64,000 nt of DNA from NCBI RefSeq assembly GCF_041380235.1, contig NZ_JBGIYY010000023.1, forward strand, positions 14,752 through 78,751. Direction: 5' to 3'. Positions 50,759-59,903 of the stretch are shown here, piece by piece; the first letter of the stretch is position 1, and each line of letters begins with the position of its first letter. Origin of the DNA: Glaciecola sp041380235. GTDB lineage: Bacteria > Pseudomonadota > Gammaproteobacteria > Enterobacterales > Alteromonadaceae. The translations under genes and the position numbers were made by a program. The notes beneath the pieces were generated by a model, which saw nothing but the letters and a program-made list of their open reading frames with translations, did not search any database and was not told the DNA's origin.

Positions 50759-51931
50759 ATGAAGCTATTTTCTAAAATTGTATTGGGGAGTCTGGTCGCA
50801 GCAGCCTCGGCATTCTCTATTGTGCAAGACACCTCTGCACAAGAAAAAGTTACCATTAAGGGTACCGATGGCACAACTATATACGCCGATGTGCTCGAAA
50901 CCTTCATGATGCCCTGGGCGATGGCGCTGTTGCCTGATGGTCACTCGCTTGTGACAGAAAAAACAGGCGATTTATGGGTATTAGATACGTTTGGCAAAAA
51001 GCGCTTCAAAGTCGCTGGTTTGCCAAACATTGATGCTCGTGGTCAGGGCGGTTTGGGCGATATCATTGTGCATCCTGACTATGCAGACAACGGCTTAGTG
51101 TTTTTATCGTACGTAGAGCGTGAGGCAAATAACGACCAGTTTAGTGGTGCAATTGTTGAGCGTGCCGTATTGACGGTAAGTGATGATGGCGCAAGTTTAT
51201 CTGAGCGTCAAATCATCTGGCGTCAAGCGCCAAAAATGACCGGCAACGGCCACTACGCGCATCGCTTAGCAATATCCTCTGATGGCCATTTGTTTATTAC
51301 CTCAGGCGACAGACAAAAATTTAATCCTGCGCAAAATATGGCCAGTAACTTAGGCAAGGTGGTTAGGATCAATATTGACGGCAGCGCGCCCCAAGATAAT
51401 CCTTTTTATGGAAACGGTGCGGTGACCGATCAAATTTGGACTTTGGGGCATCGCAATCCCTTAGGCATGGACTTTGATGCCAAAGGTAACTTATGGGTGC
51501 ACGAAATGGGTCCGAAGCATGGCGACGAACTCAATTTAATAGAGCGAGGCAGAAACTACGGATATCCGATCGTGTCGCAAGGTGTACATTATTCTGATGT
51601 TGATATACCGAATCATGAAACCAACCCTGTATTTATGGCCCCAGCGGCTTATTGGGTGCCTGCGATTAGCCCAGCAGGGTTTATTATTTATAAAGGCGAT
51701 AAGTTTGCAGACTGGACGGGCGATGGCTTTATTGGTGGACTATCTTCAAAAGCCTTAGTGCGGGTGAGCTTTACAGAGCATGAACGGCGCCCAACACTTC
51801 GTGCAAGCGAGACTGCGCGCTATGAGTGGAACACCCGTGTGAGAGAAGTTGAGCAAAGCCCAACAGGTGATATTTTTATTCTAGAAGACGGTGCAAATGC
51901 GCGATTACTCAAACTTAGTTTTGAGCCATAG
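50759..51931 (+). CDS. PQQ-dependent soluble aldose-type sugar dehydrogenase
   Basis: About 390 residues from the ATG at 50759, which gives a good signal peptide (MKLFSKIVLGSLVAAASAF) cleaved near TSAQE; an upstream start at 50693 spoils it. The six-bladed glucose/sorbosone dehydrogenase propeller has MMPWAMALLPDGHSLVTEK, the catalytic-type HYAHRLA, GHRNPLGMDFDAKGNLWVHE and PAISPAGFIIY. Such enzymes (YliI/Asd type) oxidise aldoses in the periplasm with PQQ. No PQQ synthesis gene is in the window. Confidence 0.9.
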   Translation: MKLFSKIVLGSLVAAASAFSIVQDTSAQEKVTIKGTDGTTIYADVLETFMMPWAMALLPDGHSLVTEKTGDLWVLDTFGKKRFKVAGLPNIDARGQGGLGDIIVHPDYADNGLVFLSYVEREANNDQFSGAIVERAVLTVSDDGASLSERQIIWRQAPKMTGNGHYAHRLAISSDGHLFITSGDRQKFNPAQNMASNLGKVVRINIDGSAPQDNPFYGNGAVTDQIWTLGHRNPLGMDFDAKGNLWVHEMGPKHGDELNLIERGRNYGYPIVSQGVHYSDVDIPNHETNPVFMAPAAYWVPAISPAGFIIYKGDKFADWTGDGFIGGLSSKALVRVSFTEHERRPTLRASETARYEWNTRVREVEQSPTGDIFILEDGANARLLKLSFEP

Positions 51932-51967
51932 TTGCCAAATCAAATTGTCTTAGAAGTAAAAGAGATT

Positions 51968-51995
51968 AAAAAAGCCTCCAGTGGGAGGCTTTTTT
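51968..51995. terminator. Bidirectional terminator
   Basis: A perfect stem of agcctcc with ggaggct, extended by A/T pairs, with A- and T-runs on each side. It ends both the sugar dehydrogenase gene and the convergent DsbA-like gene. Confidence 0.88.
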
Positions 51996-52013
51996 CATCC
52001 ACGTGTATGCAAA

Positions 52014-52661
52014 CTAATGCTGTTCTGCACTAATTTGCCGAAGGGCATTTTCAAACACATCTGTAGGTTGCCCGCCGCTGATCAGATGCTTGTTATTCAC
52101 AATCACCGCGGGCACGGAAGATATGCCGAGCTGTTGATAATGCTGCTGCTCTGCGCGCACGTCTTGGGCAAAGGCATCGCTATTGAGTATCTGTCTGGCC
52201 GCGTCAACGTCGAGTCCCAGTGCTCCAACAAGCTTCAGAAGCTGCTGGTGATCAGCAGGGTTGCCTGAGTCTTTAAAATATAAATCAAACAGAGCCAGTT
52301 TAAGCTCAGTTTGTTTATTGATCTGTTTTGCCCAGTGCAGCAGACGATGTGCATCAAAGGTATTGTAAATTCGCCCACCACCGCGGTTGCCAAATTCGTA
52401 TCCTACGCTGGCACCGCGCTGTTTAATGGCCTCGCGGTTTTGTTCAATTTGGGCCTGTCCTATGCCGTATTTTTGGCCGAGATGTTCATTAATTTCTTGG
52501 CCTTCAGGTGGCATATTAGGGTTGAGCTCAAAAGGGTGCCAGGTGATATCTGCGGTGACTTCACCACTTAAGCGCCCGAGTGCTTCCTGCAAAGCTTGAT
52601 AGCCAATGATGCACCAAGGGCAAGACACGTCAGAGACAATATCTAGTTGAAGATGGGTCAT
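52014..52661 (-). CDS. DsbA-family oxidoreductase (FrnE-like)
   Basis: A 215-residue thioredoxin-fold protein. The N-terminal strand is followed by the CxxC site VSCPWCIIGY, and GQKYGIGQAQIEQNREAI and VPAVIVNNKHLISGGQP match FrnE/2-hydroxychromene-2-carboxylate isomerase-like DsbA proteins. No signal peptide, so it is cytosolic. It starts four bases downstream of the DUF305 protein stop and is probably co-transcribed. Confidence 0.92.
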   Translation of the reverse strand: MTHLQLDIVSDVSCPWCIIGYQALQEALGRLSGEVTADITWHPFELNPNMPPEGQEINEHLGQKYGIGQAQIEQNREAIKQRGASVGYEFGNRGGGRIYNTFDAHRLLHWAKQINKQTELKLALFDLYFKDSGNPADHQQLLKLVGALGLDVDAARQILNSDAFAQDVRAEQQHYQQLGISSVPAVIVNNKHLISGGQPTDVFENALRQISAEQH

Positions 52662-52665
52662 TTAC

Positions 52666-55122
52666 TTACCTTAGCCGTTTAGCGATGGCTTGCATGGTGT
52701 CGCTTAACCCGTCGACGCGGCTTTTCGCATTTGCATCGTTGCTATCGGGCTTCAAAGATTTTGCTAGGCGGTTGAGTGCGCGTGAAAAGCTGCGATCGGT
52801 TTCGCTACTATCGAGCATGGTTTGCGCACGTGTCATCATTTCTATTACTTCAATATGCAGCTCTTTGGCTAAGCCGCCATCTCTGGCAAACTGGTCTAAA
52901 TACGCCAATGCAACCACCGGCTCTGCGGGCCAAGTTACCGCTTTTTGCTGCTGCGGATTAAAGGTGTTGCCCATATCCGCAAGCTTAGCGGCGGCCAATT
53001 CGTTCTCCGTTAAAAACTCACTAGGCTCAAGCGCCAATACATCCAAGCCGCGAATAATTTCAGTGCCGTAAATCTTGCCGTTGTACCAGTACGTTGACCA
53101 ATAACCACCAACAATTCTGCGCTCCTCGTGGATTGGGCCACGGTCGAAGAAGGCAATTTCTTGCGGCACATCAGTATAGGTAAAGTCAATTACCGAAAGG
53201 CCGCCCTGGTACCATGCTTGCACAAAAATATCGCGTCCGGGCACGGGCACAATAGAGCCATTATGGGCTACGCAGTTTTCTTCCTCGGTTTGCGGGGCAT
53301 CTATTTTGAAGTAGCTTTCAAAGTTAAGCTTGCCGTTGTCAATGGAGTAAAATGCGTTGGCTCCCCAGTTCATCGGATCTGACGCTCTGCAGCGCGGTTG
53401 CGTACCGCCGCCCCATTCATCAGTAAACAGTACCTTGGTGCCATCATTGTTGAAGGTGGCAGAGTGCCAATAGGCAAAACCAGGATCTGACACCTCGTCA
53501 ATGCGCTTAGGTTTAAGTGGGTTTGATATATCTAGCAATATTCCGTTTCCAGAACAAGCACCAGCGGCCAGTTTCAACTCGGGAAACACGGTAATATCGT
53601 GACATTCATCTGTACGGCGCGTACTTTGAGTACCGTCACCATGATCGCCGCCCTGCCAGAGACCGGCTACACGGCCATCATCATCGGCAAACACTGCAGG
53701 ACTTGAGGTGATGCGTGCGTTTTCTGGGTTTTTCACGGGTATTTCAATCACGTCAATACGAAATAGCGCGGTGCGTTCATCGCCGGGTACTTCACCAATA
53801 CAGCCTGCTAGCTCGGCATCGTCGCGCACACCGGCTGTGCCTGAGTTATACACCACTATGCGTTTGTCATCAGCTGATACGATTGAGTGGGTGTGCGAGC
53901 CTCGACAGGTTTGTACTAAGCCAACTTGCTTGGGCGCGGTAAGGTCTGAAATATCAAAGATACGCAGGCCTCTGAAGCGCTCATCACTGATATCTTCGTT
54001 AATACCTTGTAGTCCGCAATCGATGCGACCGCGCGTTTGTTCAACCGACATGATCAGTAAGTCACCCACAATGGAGACATCGCCCTGACCACCCGGGCAT
54101 ACGATAGAGCTGCTAAGATTAGGTAGGCCTTCGCTATCTAATTTATAAACGTTAAAGCCATGGTAGTTACCGGCGACCAGTATGTCTTTTGAAAATGCCA
54201 TATCGGTATTCCAAAAGCTCAATAGCGGCCAGCGCTCTCCCCATTCAGTTTTAACATCGCCTTCTTCGCCGCGCTCGGCTTCATCGTCGGAAGATTCTTC
54301 TTCCGACTCATCTTCTGATTCATCTTGAGGTTTAATGGGCGGTAAGTTGGACGGGTTTTCAGGATCGAAGAAACCGTTTGGACGCGGCAGTGAAGATAAA
54401 AGCCTTAAGTTTAGTGAGGCCTCACCGGCATCACGTAAGCCTGCACTTAGGCCTACTCTTGGATCAGCGGACAAACCAGCCAATAGCTTGTTCATGCGAG
54501 TGATTTCGGTATTTTGATCGTTAACGATATCGTTTACAAAGTCATAAAGTACTGGATCGTACGCAGAGCCGGATTGCTTTAACAAATCCTTGACCATGCG
54601 CACCGCACCTTCATGATGTGGGATCATCAAATTTAAAAACAAACGGTCAAAATCGGTGCCGCTTGCTTCGGCTAAAGCGTTCATCTCGGCAGCGCCCGCC
54701 ATGCCCATCATGCTATGGTCCATATGCATCGAGTGGTCGATATGGACAAGCTGGTCACGGGCTTCTAGCCACTCGCTCATAAAGGCAATTTCGTCGGCCT
54801 GGGATTTACGAATACGCCCAGCAATATCAATGATTTCTTCGTTATTGGTGCGTTCTTCTACCAATATCGCCATGTCGACGGCTTGACCATGATGGGGGAT
54901 CATGTTTTGCATAAACATCACGTCGTCGCGAGTAAAGGTGGTGTTTGCGATTTTGATTGCGTCGTCTGCGCTTAGTATGCGAGTAGCTTGCCCGGGGGCG
55001 CCGGGCTGAACAATCGGTACGTCTTGGGCCATCGTAGCGCTTGAGAAGGTGGCATAGGTGGCTACGCTAAATAGCGTAACTAAGGTAAGACTTTGACAAC
55101 GGTCCAATACAGTTGGCTTCAT
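52666..55122 (-). CDS. DUF305 plus LVIVD-repeat exported protein
   Basis: An 818-residue protein with a signal peptide (cleaved near TMAQD). The N-terminal DUF305 domain has two HH motifs (MIPHHGQAVDMA and MIPHHEGAVRMV) and a Met/His cluster HIDHSMHMDHSMMGM typical of copper-binding proteins. An acidic linker of about 20 residues (DESEDESEEESSDDEAE) follows. The C-terminal part is a beta-propeller with LVIVD-like repeats such as GLRIFDISDLTAPKQVGLV. The fusion couples a probable metal-binding domain to an extracellular propeller. Function unknown, perhaps copper handling or cell-surface binding. Confidence 0.85.
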   Translation of the reverse strand: MKPTVLDRCQSLTLVTLFSVATYATFSSATMAQDVPIVQPGAPGQATRILSADDAIKIANTTFTRDDVMFMQNMIPHHGQAVDMAILVEERTNNEEIIDIAGRIRKSQADEIAFMSEWLEARDQLVHIDHSMHMDHSMMGMAGAAEMNALAEASGTDFDRLFLNLMIPHHEGAVRMVKDLLKQSGSAYDPVLYDFVNDIVNDQNTEITRMNKLLAGLSADPRVGLSAGLRDAGEASLNLRLLSSLPRPNGFFDPENPSNLPPIKPQDESEDESEEESSDDEAERGEEGDVKTEWGERWPLLSFWNTDMAFSKDILVAGNYHGFNVYKLDSEGLPNLSSSIVCPGGQGDVSIVGDLLIMSVEQTRGRIDCGLQGINEDISDERFRGLRIFDISDLTAPKQVGLVQTCRGSHTHSIVSADDKRIVVYNSGTAGVRDDAELAGCIGEVPGDERTALFRIDVIEIPVKNPENARITSSPAVFADDDGRVAGLWQGGDHGDGTQSTRRTDECHDITVFPELKLAAGACSGNGILLDISNPLKPKRIDEVSDPGFAYWHSATFNNDGTKVLFTDEWGGGTQPRCRASDPMNWGANAFYSIDNGKLNFESYFKIDAPQTEEENCVAHNGSIVPVPGRDIFVQAWYQGGLSVIDFTYTDVPQEIAFFDRGPIHEERRIVGGYWSTYWYNGKIYGTEIIRGLDVLALEPSEFLTENELAAAKLADMGNTFNPQQQKAVTWPAEPVVALAYLDQFARDGGLAKELHIEVIEMMTRAQTMLDSSETDRSFSRALNRLAKSLKPDSNDANAKSRVDGLSDTMQAIAKRLR

Positions 55123-55380
55123 TATTTGCAGAACTCCTGTTGAGCTTTTTATCGTTTTTTATTAAGAGTATTGGGAATTGATGAGCGTGTAAAGTGTTAG
55201 TCAACAAGCTTATTCCGTTAAGCTGTAATGCGACCATTAAACAAGGCATTTTGTTTGATTTGAGCGTAATTGCTTGCATTTAGCGCTATACAAAGACAGT
55301 CGTTGCACTCAATTTGACGATGAGCAAAGACGGTTGTATGGGCAGGTTTTATGGTTTAGTTTTACTTACCAGAAAGTTAC

Positions 55381-56933
55381 ATGATTATCTCACTAAAAGG
55401 ACCGTTACAATTGAAAGTAACTAATTTGCGAATGACTGCGGCAATATTGGCCATTCTATTGAGCGCATGCACGTCAATAGGGCCTCCCGCTGCCAATACT
55501 GATCCTATGATTGCCGCGCCGACCGACGCACCGCCTTTGTTACTCATATCCCTCGACGGTGTTCGCCATGACTATTTAGAAAAAACAGATTTACCGGCGC
55601 TCTCACGATTGGTCGATGGCGGTTTGCGTGCCGATTCGCTGCAGCAAATTTTCCCTACTAAAACCTTTACAACACACTATTCGATGGCCACGGGTTTGTA
55701 TGCAGACAGCACCGGTGTGGTAGCTAACAACATGTGGGATCCTGATCGCCAAACTAACTTCACTTTGGCGGATCGTGATGCCGTAGGCGATGGTTATTGG
55801 TATGGCGGTGAACCCATCTGGAACACTATGGAGCAAGCGGGTAATAAAGCTGCAACCTATTTTTGGCCTGGCTCTGAAGCCGAAATTGGCGGCATTCGCC
55901 CCAGCATATGGATGCCATTTGATGGCGATACTCCGCACGATACACGTATAGAGCAAGTGCTGGCTTGGCTTGACCAACCTGGTGATGAACGCCCTGATTT
56001 TTTAACATTGTATTTTTCAGTGATCGATAGCGCCGGTCACGACTATGGGCCAGATCATCCTGAGGTGATTGCTGCTTTACAGGAAGTTGATCGCGCTTTG
56101 GGCAATCTGATAGCAGGGCTTGAGCAGCGCGGGCTTTTTAATGAGATGCATATTTTGGTGACATCTGACCATGGCATGGAGGATATTAATGCTGAGCAAT
56201 ATATTCTGCTTGATGAGCTCATCGATTTAGACCAAATCATGGTGTCAGATTGGGGGCCAGCCGCGCAAATATGGGCCAAGCAAGACGGCATGACGGTAGA
56301 TGACATTTTTACTGCCTTAAACACCGCTCACCCAAACATGCAGGTTTGGAAAAGGCCGATGTTCCGCCTCGTTACCATTTTAGTCAGCACAAACGCATAC
56401 CGGATATTGTGGCTGAAGCTGACCTTGGCTGGATGATTTCAAGTACGCCTTTTTATGAGCGACGCGTTGAGCGCGGCCAACCTAAGGGCATGCATGGATG
56501 GGATCCAGCTTGGCATAGCATGCACGGCATTTTTATCGCACACGGACCAGCCTTTGCTGCGGGCAGTAATATTCCTGCGGTGCGCGGTATCGATTTATAT
56601 TCTTTAATGGCCGCACTCATGAAAGTAAAACCGGCGAATAACGACGGCAGTTTGCAAGCATTCGCGCCTATTCTATACAAGCCAGAGCCTGCAAAGATAA
56701 CTAGCAGCAATTGGCGTTGCGACAGCGAAAGTTTAGTCTTGCGCGAGGGCGCAGGGTCTGCAAGTTTGGCCTTTTCAGGGCGGGTATTTTCACTGCCTAA
56801 GCAAGAGAGTGCATCAGGCCAGCGATACGAAGATACCGACATGATGTTTTGGTCGAAGGGCAATGAAGCGCAAGTGATGATTGATGGGCAAAGCCTGAGT
56901 AACTGTCAACTTTCGACGCCATTAGCAGACTGA
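55381..56933 (+). pseudogene. Ectonucleotide pyrophosphatase/phosphodiesterase, frameshifted near 56355
   Basis: The reading frame from 55381 encodes the N-terminal two-thirds of an NPP-family alkaline-phosphatase-superfamily enzyme: lipobox LLSAC, metal-binding LISLDGVRHDY, nucleophile region FPTKTFTTHYS, DSAGHDYGPDHPE and TSDHGMED. It leaves frame after VWKR at 56355. The rest, ADVPPRYHFSQHKRIPD through HGIFIAHGPAF with the last metal histidines, continues in the -1 frame to the stop at 56933. One missing base, most simply a G in the run aaaagg-gcc, explains it. Either a recent mutation, a sequencing error or recoding applies. As read, the protein lacks its last metal ligand and would be inactive. 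An in-frame TTG at 55411 is an alternative start. Confidence 0.85.
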
Positions 56934-56940
56934 TACTAGC

Positions 56941-57663
56941 GTGTTGTATAAGTTAGTTGCTCTGCTTACCTTTCCGGTCTTACTGATCCAAGGTAAACGG
57001 GTTAAACAAAATGCCCTTAAGTTACCAGAGGCGGCAGGACCTCGGCAGGGTAATGCAAATAATAAGGCATTACCTACTGTCAACATTCTGATCATTGGCG
57101 ATTCGTCTGCGGCCGGTGTCGGTGTTGACCATCAAGATGATGCCATAGCAGGCCAATTAGCCAATGTCCTTAAGGGTGACATAAACGTTTCGTGGCAGCT
57201 GATTGCAAAAACTGGCGCGCAAACTAAAGACATGGTCGCCATGTTAAGCGCGGCAACCATCTCAAGCCCAATCGATATTGTAATAACAAGCTTAGGTGTG
57301 AATGACGTCACATCCCTGCAGCGCAGCAGTAAGTGGTTGGTCGCGCAAGACAAGCTGCATGAATATTGCCTCTCTACACTCAATGCCAAACATATTATCG
57401 TCAGCGGCATGCCGCCTTTACACAGATTCCCGCTGTTGCCACAGCCCTTGCGCTGGATAATCGGTAGTCGAGCAAAACAGCTCGATAAGCAGCAGCTAAA
57501 GAAAATTAAAAAACAACCCAATGTGAGCCATCAAGCTCTGCCTTTTGACCTAGGTGCTAACGCGATGGCAATCGATGGTTTTCATCCGGGCGCAGTCGCT
57601 TACCAAGTCTGGGCTGCCAGTTTGCGTGAGCCTGTATTGCAACTAAACAGCCATCAGCCTTAG
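56941..57663 (+). CDS. SGNH/GDSL-type hydrolase
   Basis: A 240-residue lipase/esterase-fold protein. The block I nucleophile is in ILIIGDSSAAGVGV, block III is VITSLGVNDVTSLQ, and block V is DGFHPGAVAYQVWA, with the catalytic Asp and His. The N-terminus has a hydrophobic stretch (LVALLTFPVLLIQG) that is either a signal peptide or a membrane anchor. A GTG at 56941 is the start used. It follows the frameshifted NPP gene by seven bases and is likely co-transcribed. Confidence 0.83.
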   Translation: MLYKLVALLTFPVLLIQGKRVKQNALKLPEAAGPRQGNANNKALPTVNILIIGDSSAAGVGVDHQDDAIAGQLANVLKGDINVSWQLIAKTGAQTKDMVAMLSAATISSPIDIVITSLGVNDVTSLQRSSKWLVAQDKLHEYCLSTLNAKHIIVSGMPPLHRFPLLPQPLRWIIGSRAKQLDKQQLKKIKKQPNVSHQALPFDLGANAMAIDGFHPGAVAYQVWAASLREPVLQLNSHQP

Positions 57664-57775
57664 TTTTTCTCGCTGGCATAGAGTCGCTAAGCAAGGATAT
57701 ATATGATGCGGGTTTGCTAATACCAAATGGATGAAGTAGTCTTTAAAATAATACAATTCGTCCAAAAGGAAGGCT

Positions 57776-58609
57776 GTGGACCGTTTATCGCAAATGTTAA
57801 AGCGCTTTAATATGTATGCCGATGTGTTTTTTTCGGGTCAGCTATGCGAGATCACTGAGTTTGAAGAGCCGCAAGGTAGGCGAGGGCATATTCATATTCT
57901 GAAATCTGGATCGCTCCTGTTGATTCATCATGACGGCAAAAAGCAAAACGTGGGTCAACCTAGCGTGCTGTTTTTTCCTACCGGTAAAAAGCATAGGATT
58001 ATGCCCGATCCGGTAAAAGGCGCTGACGTAGTGTGCGCGACTATCAACTATGAGGATGTTGCGTCTAATCCCATCACCAATGCCTTGCCACCGTTTTTAA
58101 AATTTCAATTAAGCCGGTTTCCTGAGCTAAAAAAATCTGCAAAGTGGCTGTTCAAAGAGGCATTTGACAGCAAGTGCGGGCGCATGCCGATGATTGACCG
58201 TATGTGCGATATCTTGATCATCCAAGTGCTCAGAGAAATCCTCGACAGTAATCAAGTCTCCCACGGCATGCTAGCGGGCTTAGCCCATCCGCAGCTAGCA
58301 AACGTGATCACGCAAATCCATGCACTGCCAGAATATCCATGGAGTCTTGAGGCGATGGCTGAGCTAGCGTTTATGTCGCGTTCTAAGTTTGCCGATTTGT
58401 TTCGTGACGTAGTGGGGGAAACACCGGGTGAATATCTTACCGACTGGCGCATGAGCGTGGCGCAAAATGCATTATTGCAGGGCGATACAGTGAGTGTAGT
58501 AGCAGAAAAGGTTGGCTATGAAAATGGCTCTGCGCTGGCGCGAGCCTTTCGCAAAAAAGTGGGCGTATCGCCCAAAGTATGGCAGCAGCAAAACACAAAA
58601 AAGCACTAA
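57776..58609 (+). CDS. AraC-family transcriptional regulator with cupin sensor
   Basis: A 277-residue protein. The N-terminal cupin_6-type sensing domain (GHIHILKSGSLLLIHHDGK, LFFPTGKKHRI) precedes a double helix-turn-helix with FMSRSKFADLFRDVVGETPG and VAEKVGYENGSALARAFRK. GTG at 57776 is the start, with AGGAAGG upstream. Its target and ligand are unknown; no obvious partner oxidoreductase lies beside it. Confidence 0.9.
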   Translation: MDRLSQMLKRFNMYADVFFSGQLCEITEFEEPQGRRGHIHILKSGSLLLIHHDGKKQNVGQPSVLFFPTGKKHRIMPDPVKGADVVCATINYEDVASNPITNALPPFLKFQLSRFPELKKSAKWLFKEAFDSKCGRMPMIDRMCDILIIQVLREILDSNQVSHGMLAGLAHPQLANVITQIHALPEYPWSLEAMAELAFMSRSKFADLFRDVVGETPGEYLTDWRMSVAQNALLQGDTVSVVAEKVGYENGSALARAFRKKVGVSPKVWQQQNTKKH

Positions 58610-58648
58610 CAAACGAGACGCATATTAGTGCTTAGTTGAATTACTCAG

Positions 58649-59521
58649 TTAGCGCATATTTTTTAAAGCTTGGATCCGGTCTTCAAGAGGCGGGTGGCTG
58701 GCAAATAACTTCTGAACATTGCCTGCGTTTATGGCGAAAGCAGCCATTTCATCTGGCATTTTAGGTGCATCCTGACCTTCTTTGAGTCTTTCTAAGGCCG
58801 CTATCATGTTTTGTCTACCCGCTAGTTTGGCTCCGCCAATGTCGGCTCTAAATTCGCGCTTGCGAGAGAACCACATCACAATTGCCATTGCTAAGAAACC
58901 TAATACAATTTGGGCAACAAACGAGACAATCCAAAAAGCGGGCCCGTGGCCACGCTCTACTTTAAATACAACTCGGTCAACCACGTGCCCTATAACCCGC
59001 GATAAAAACACCACAAAGGCGTTTACCACACCTTGAATCAGCGTCATGGTGACCATATCGCCATTGGCCACATGGCTAACTTCATGTGCCAATACTGCTT
59101 CTACTTCATTTTTATTCATTGATTGCATTAAGCCGGTGCTGACGGCTACCAAAGCGTTGTTTTTATTCCAGCCGGTGGCAAATGCATTGGGGGAGGGGTG
59201 ATCAAAAATACCTACCTCCGGCATGCCGATATTGGCGCGTTCAGCCTGCAACTTGACAGTTTGCACCAGCCAGCGCTCGGTATCGTTTGTTGGGCTTGTA
59301 ATTACGTGCACCCCCATGCTGCGCTTTGCCATCCACTTAGAAATAAACAAAGAGATAAACGAGCCAGCAAAACCTATAACGACTGAATACAGCAACAATG
59401 CTTGAAGATTCAAATCAATGCCATTTTCAGCAAGTAAACCCTCCATACCAAAAATGCTGAAGGTTAAGCTCAATAGCGCCAAAATGGCGATGTTGGTGCC
59501 TAAAAATAGTAAAATTCTCAT
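58649..59521 (-). CDS. htpX: Membrane metalloprotease HtpX
   Basis: A 290-residue inner-membrane zinc protease. It has four membrane helices, the zinc motif VLAHEVSHVANGDM, and the family-specific SPNAFATGWNKNNALVAVSTGLM. HtpX degrades misfolded membrane proteins and is usually induced by envelope or heat stress. No sigma-32-type promoter was identified by eye upstream. Confidence 0.96.
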   Translation of the reverse strand: MRILLFLGTNIAILALLSLTFSIFGMEGLLAENGIDLNLQALLLYSVVIGFAGSFISLFISKWMAKRSMGVHVITSPTNDTERWLVQTVKLQAERANIGMPEVGIFDHPSPNAFATGWNKNNALVAVSTGLMQSMNKNEVEAVLAHEVSHVANGDMVTMTLIQGVVNAFVVFLSRVIGHVVDRVVFKVERGHGPAFWIVSFVAQIVLGFLAMAIVMWFSRKREFRADIGGAKLAGRQNMIAALERLKEGQDAPKMPDEMAAFAINAGNVQKLFASHPPLEDRIQALKNMR

Positions 59522-59903
59522 GGTATATCAGTTTCCAAAAAAGCGTCTGTTAATTGCTTACCAATATGATGCTGAACGCTTAAAAAAACAATCTTTGCTT
59601 AGAAATAAATATTTGGATATGACTAGATTAACTTATTGCGTTCAGCGTCGTTTTATCTTCAGGGTAATTTTGTGCGAAAGGCATAAGGCGTGTGGTGTGC
59701 CGAAGAAACTGCGTACTAAGAGCTTAAGCAAAATATGTTTTTAGGAAACTACAATGTAAATGTCACTTTTTTGTTAAACATGCCTTGATTGTTTATCTTT
59801 CCAAGATAGCTTAATCTGATTAGCGCTATAATCAATGCTCTGTTCACAGGTTTGATGAGGCGCCTAACATTTTTTACTCTACTGCCCCACTATCGGTGAA
59901 TAT

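Noticed and set aside
52685..53071. A 128-codon frame opposite the DUF305/LVIVD gene
   Set aside because: Ser/Leu/Ala-rich antisense shadow of an established coding frame.
56346..56356. Programmed -1 frameshifting in the NPP gene
   Set aside because: aaaagg does not form a standard X-XXY-YYZ slip site in the correct frame and no stimulating hairpin is obvious; mutation or sequence error is simpler, though not excluded.
59418..59744. A 108-codon plus-strand frame across the start of htpX
   Set aside because: Overlaps the real htpX start, has basic low-complexity sequence and no supporting signal.
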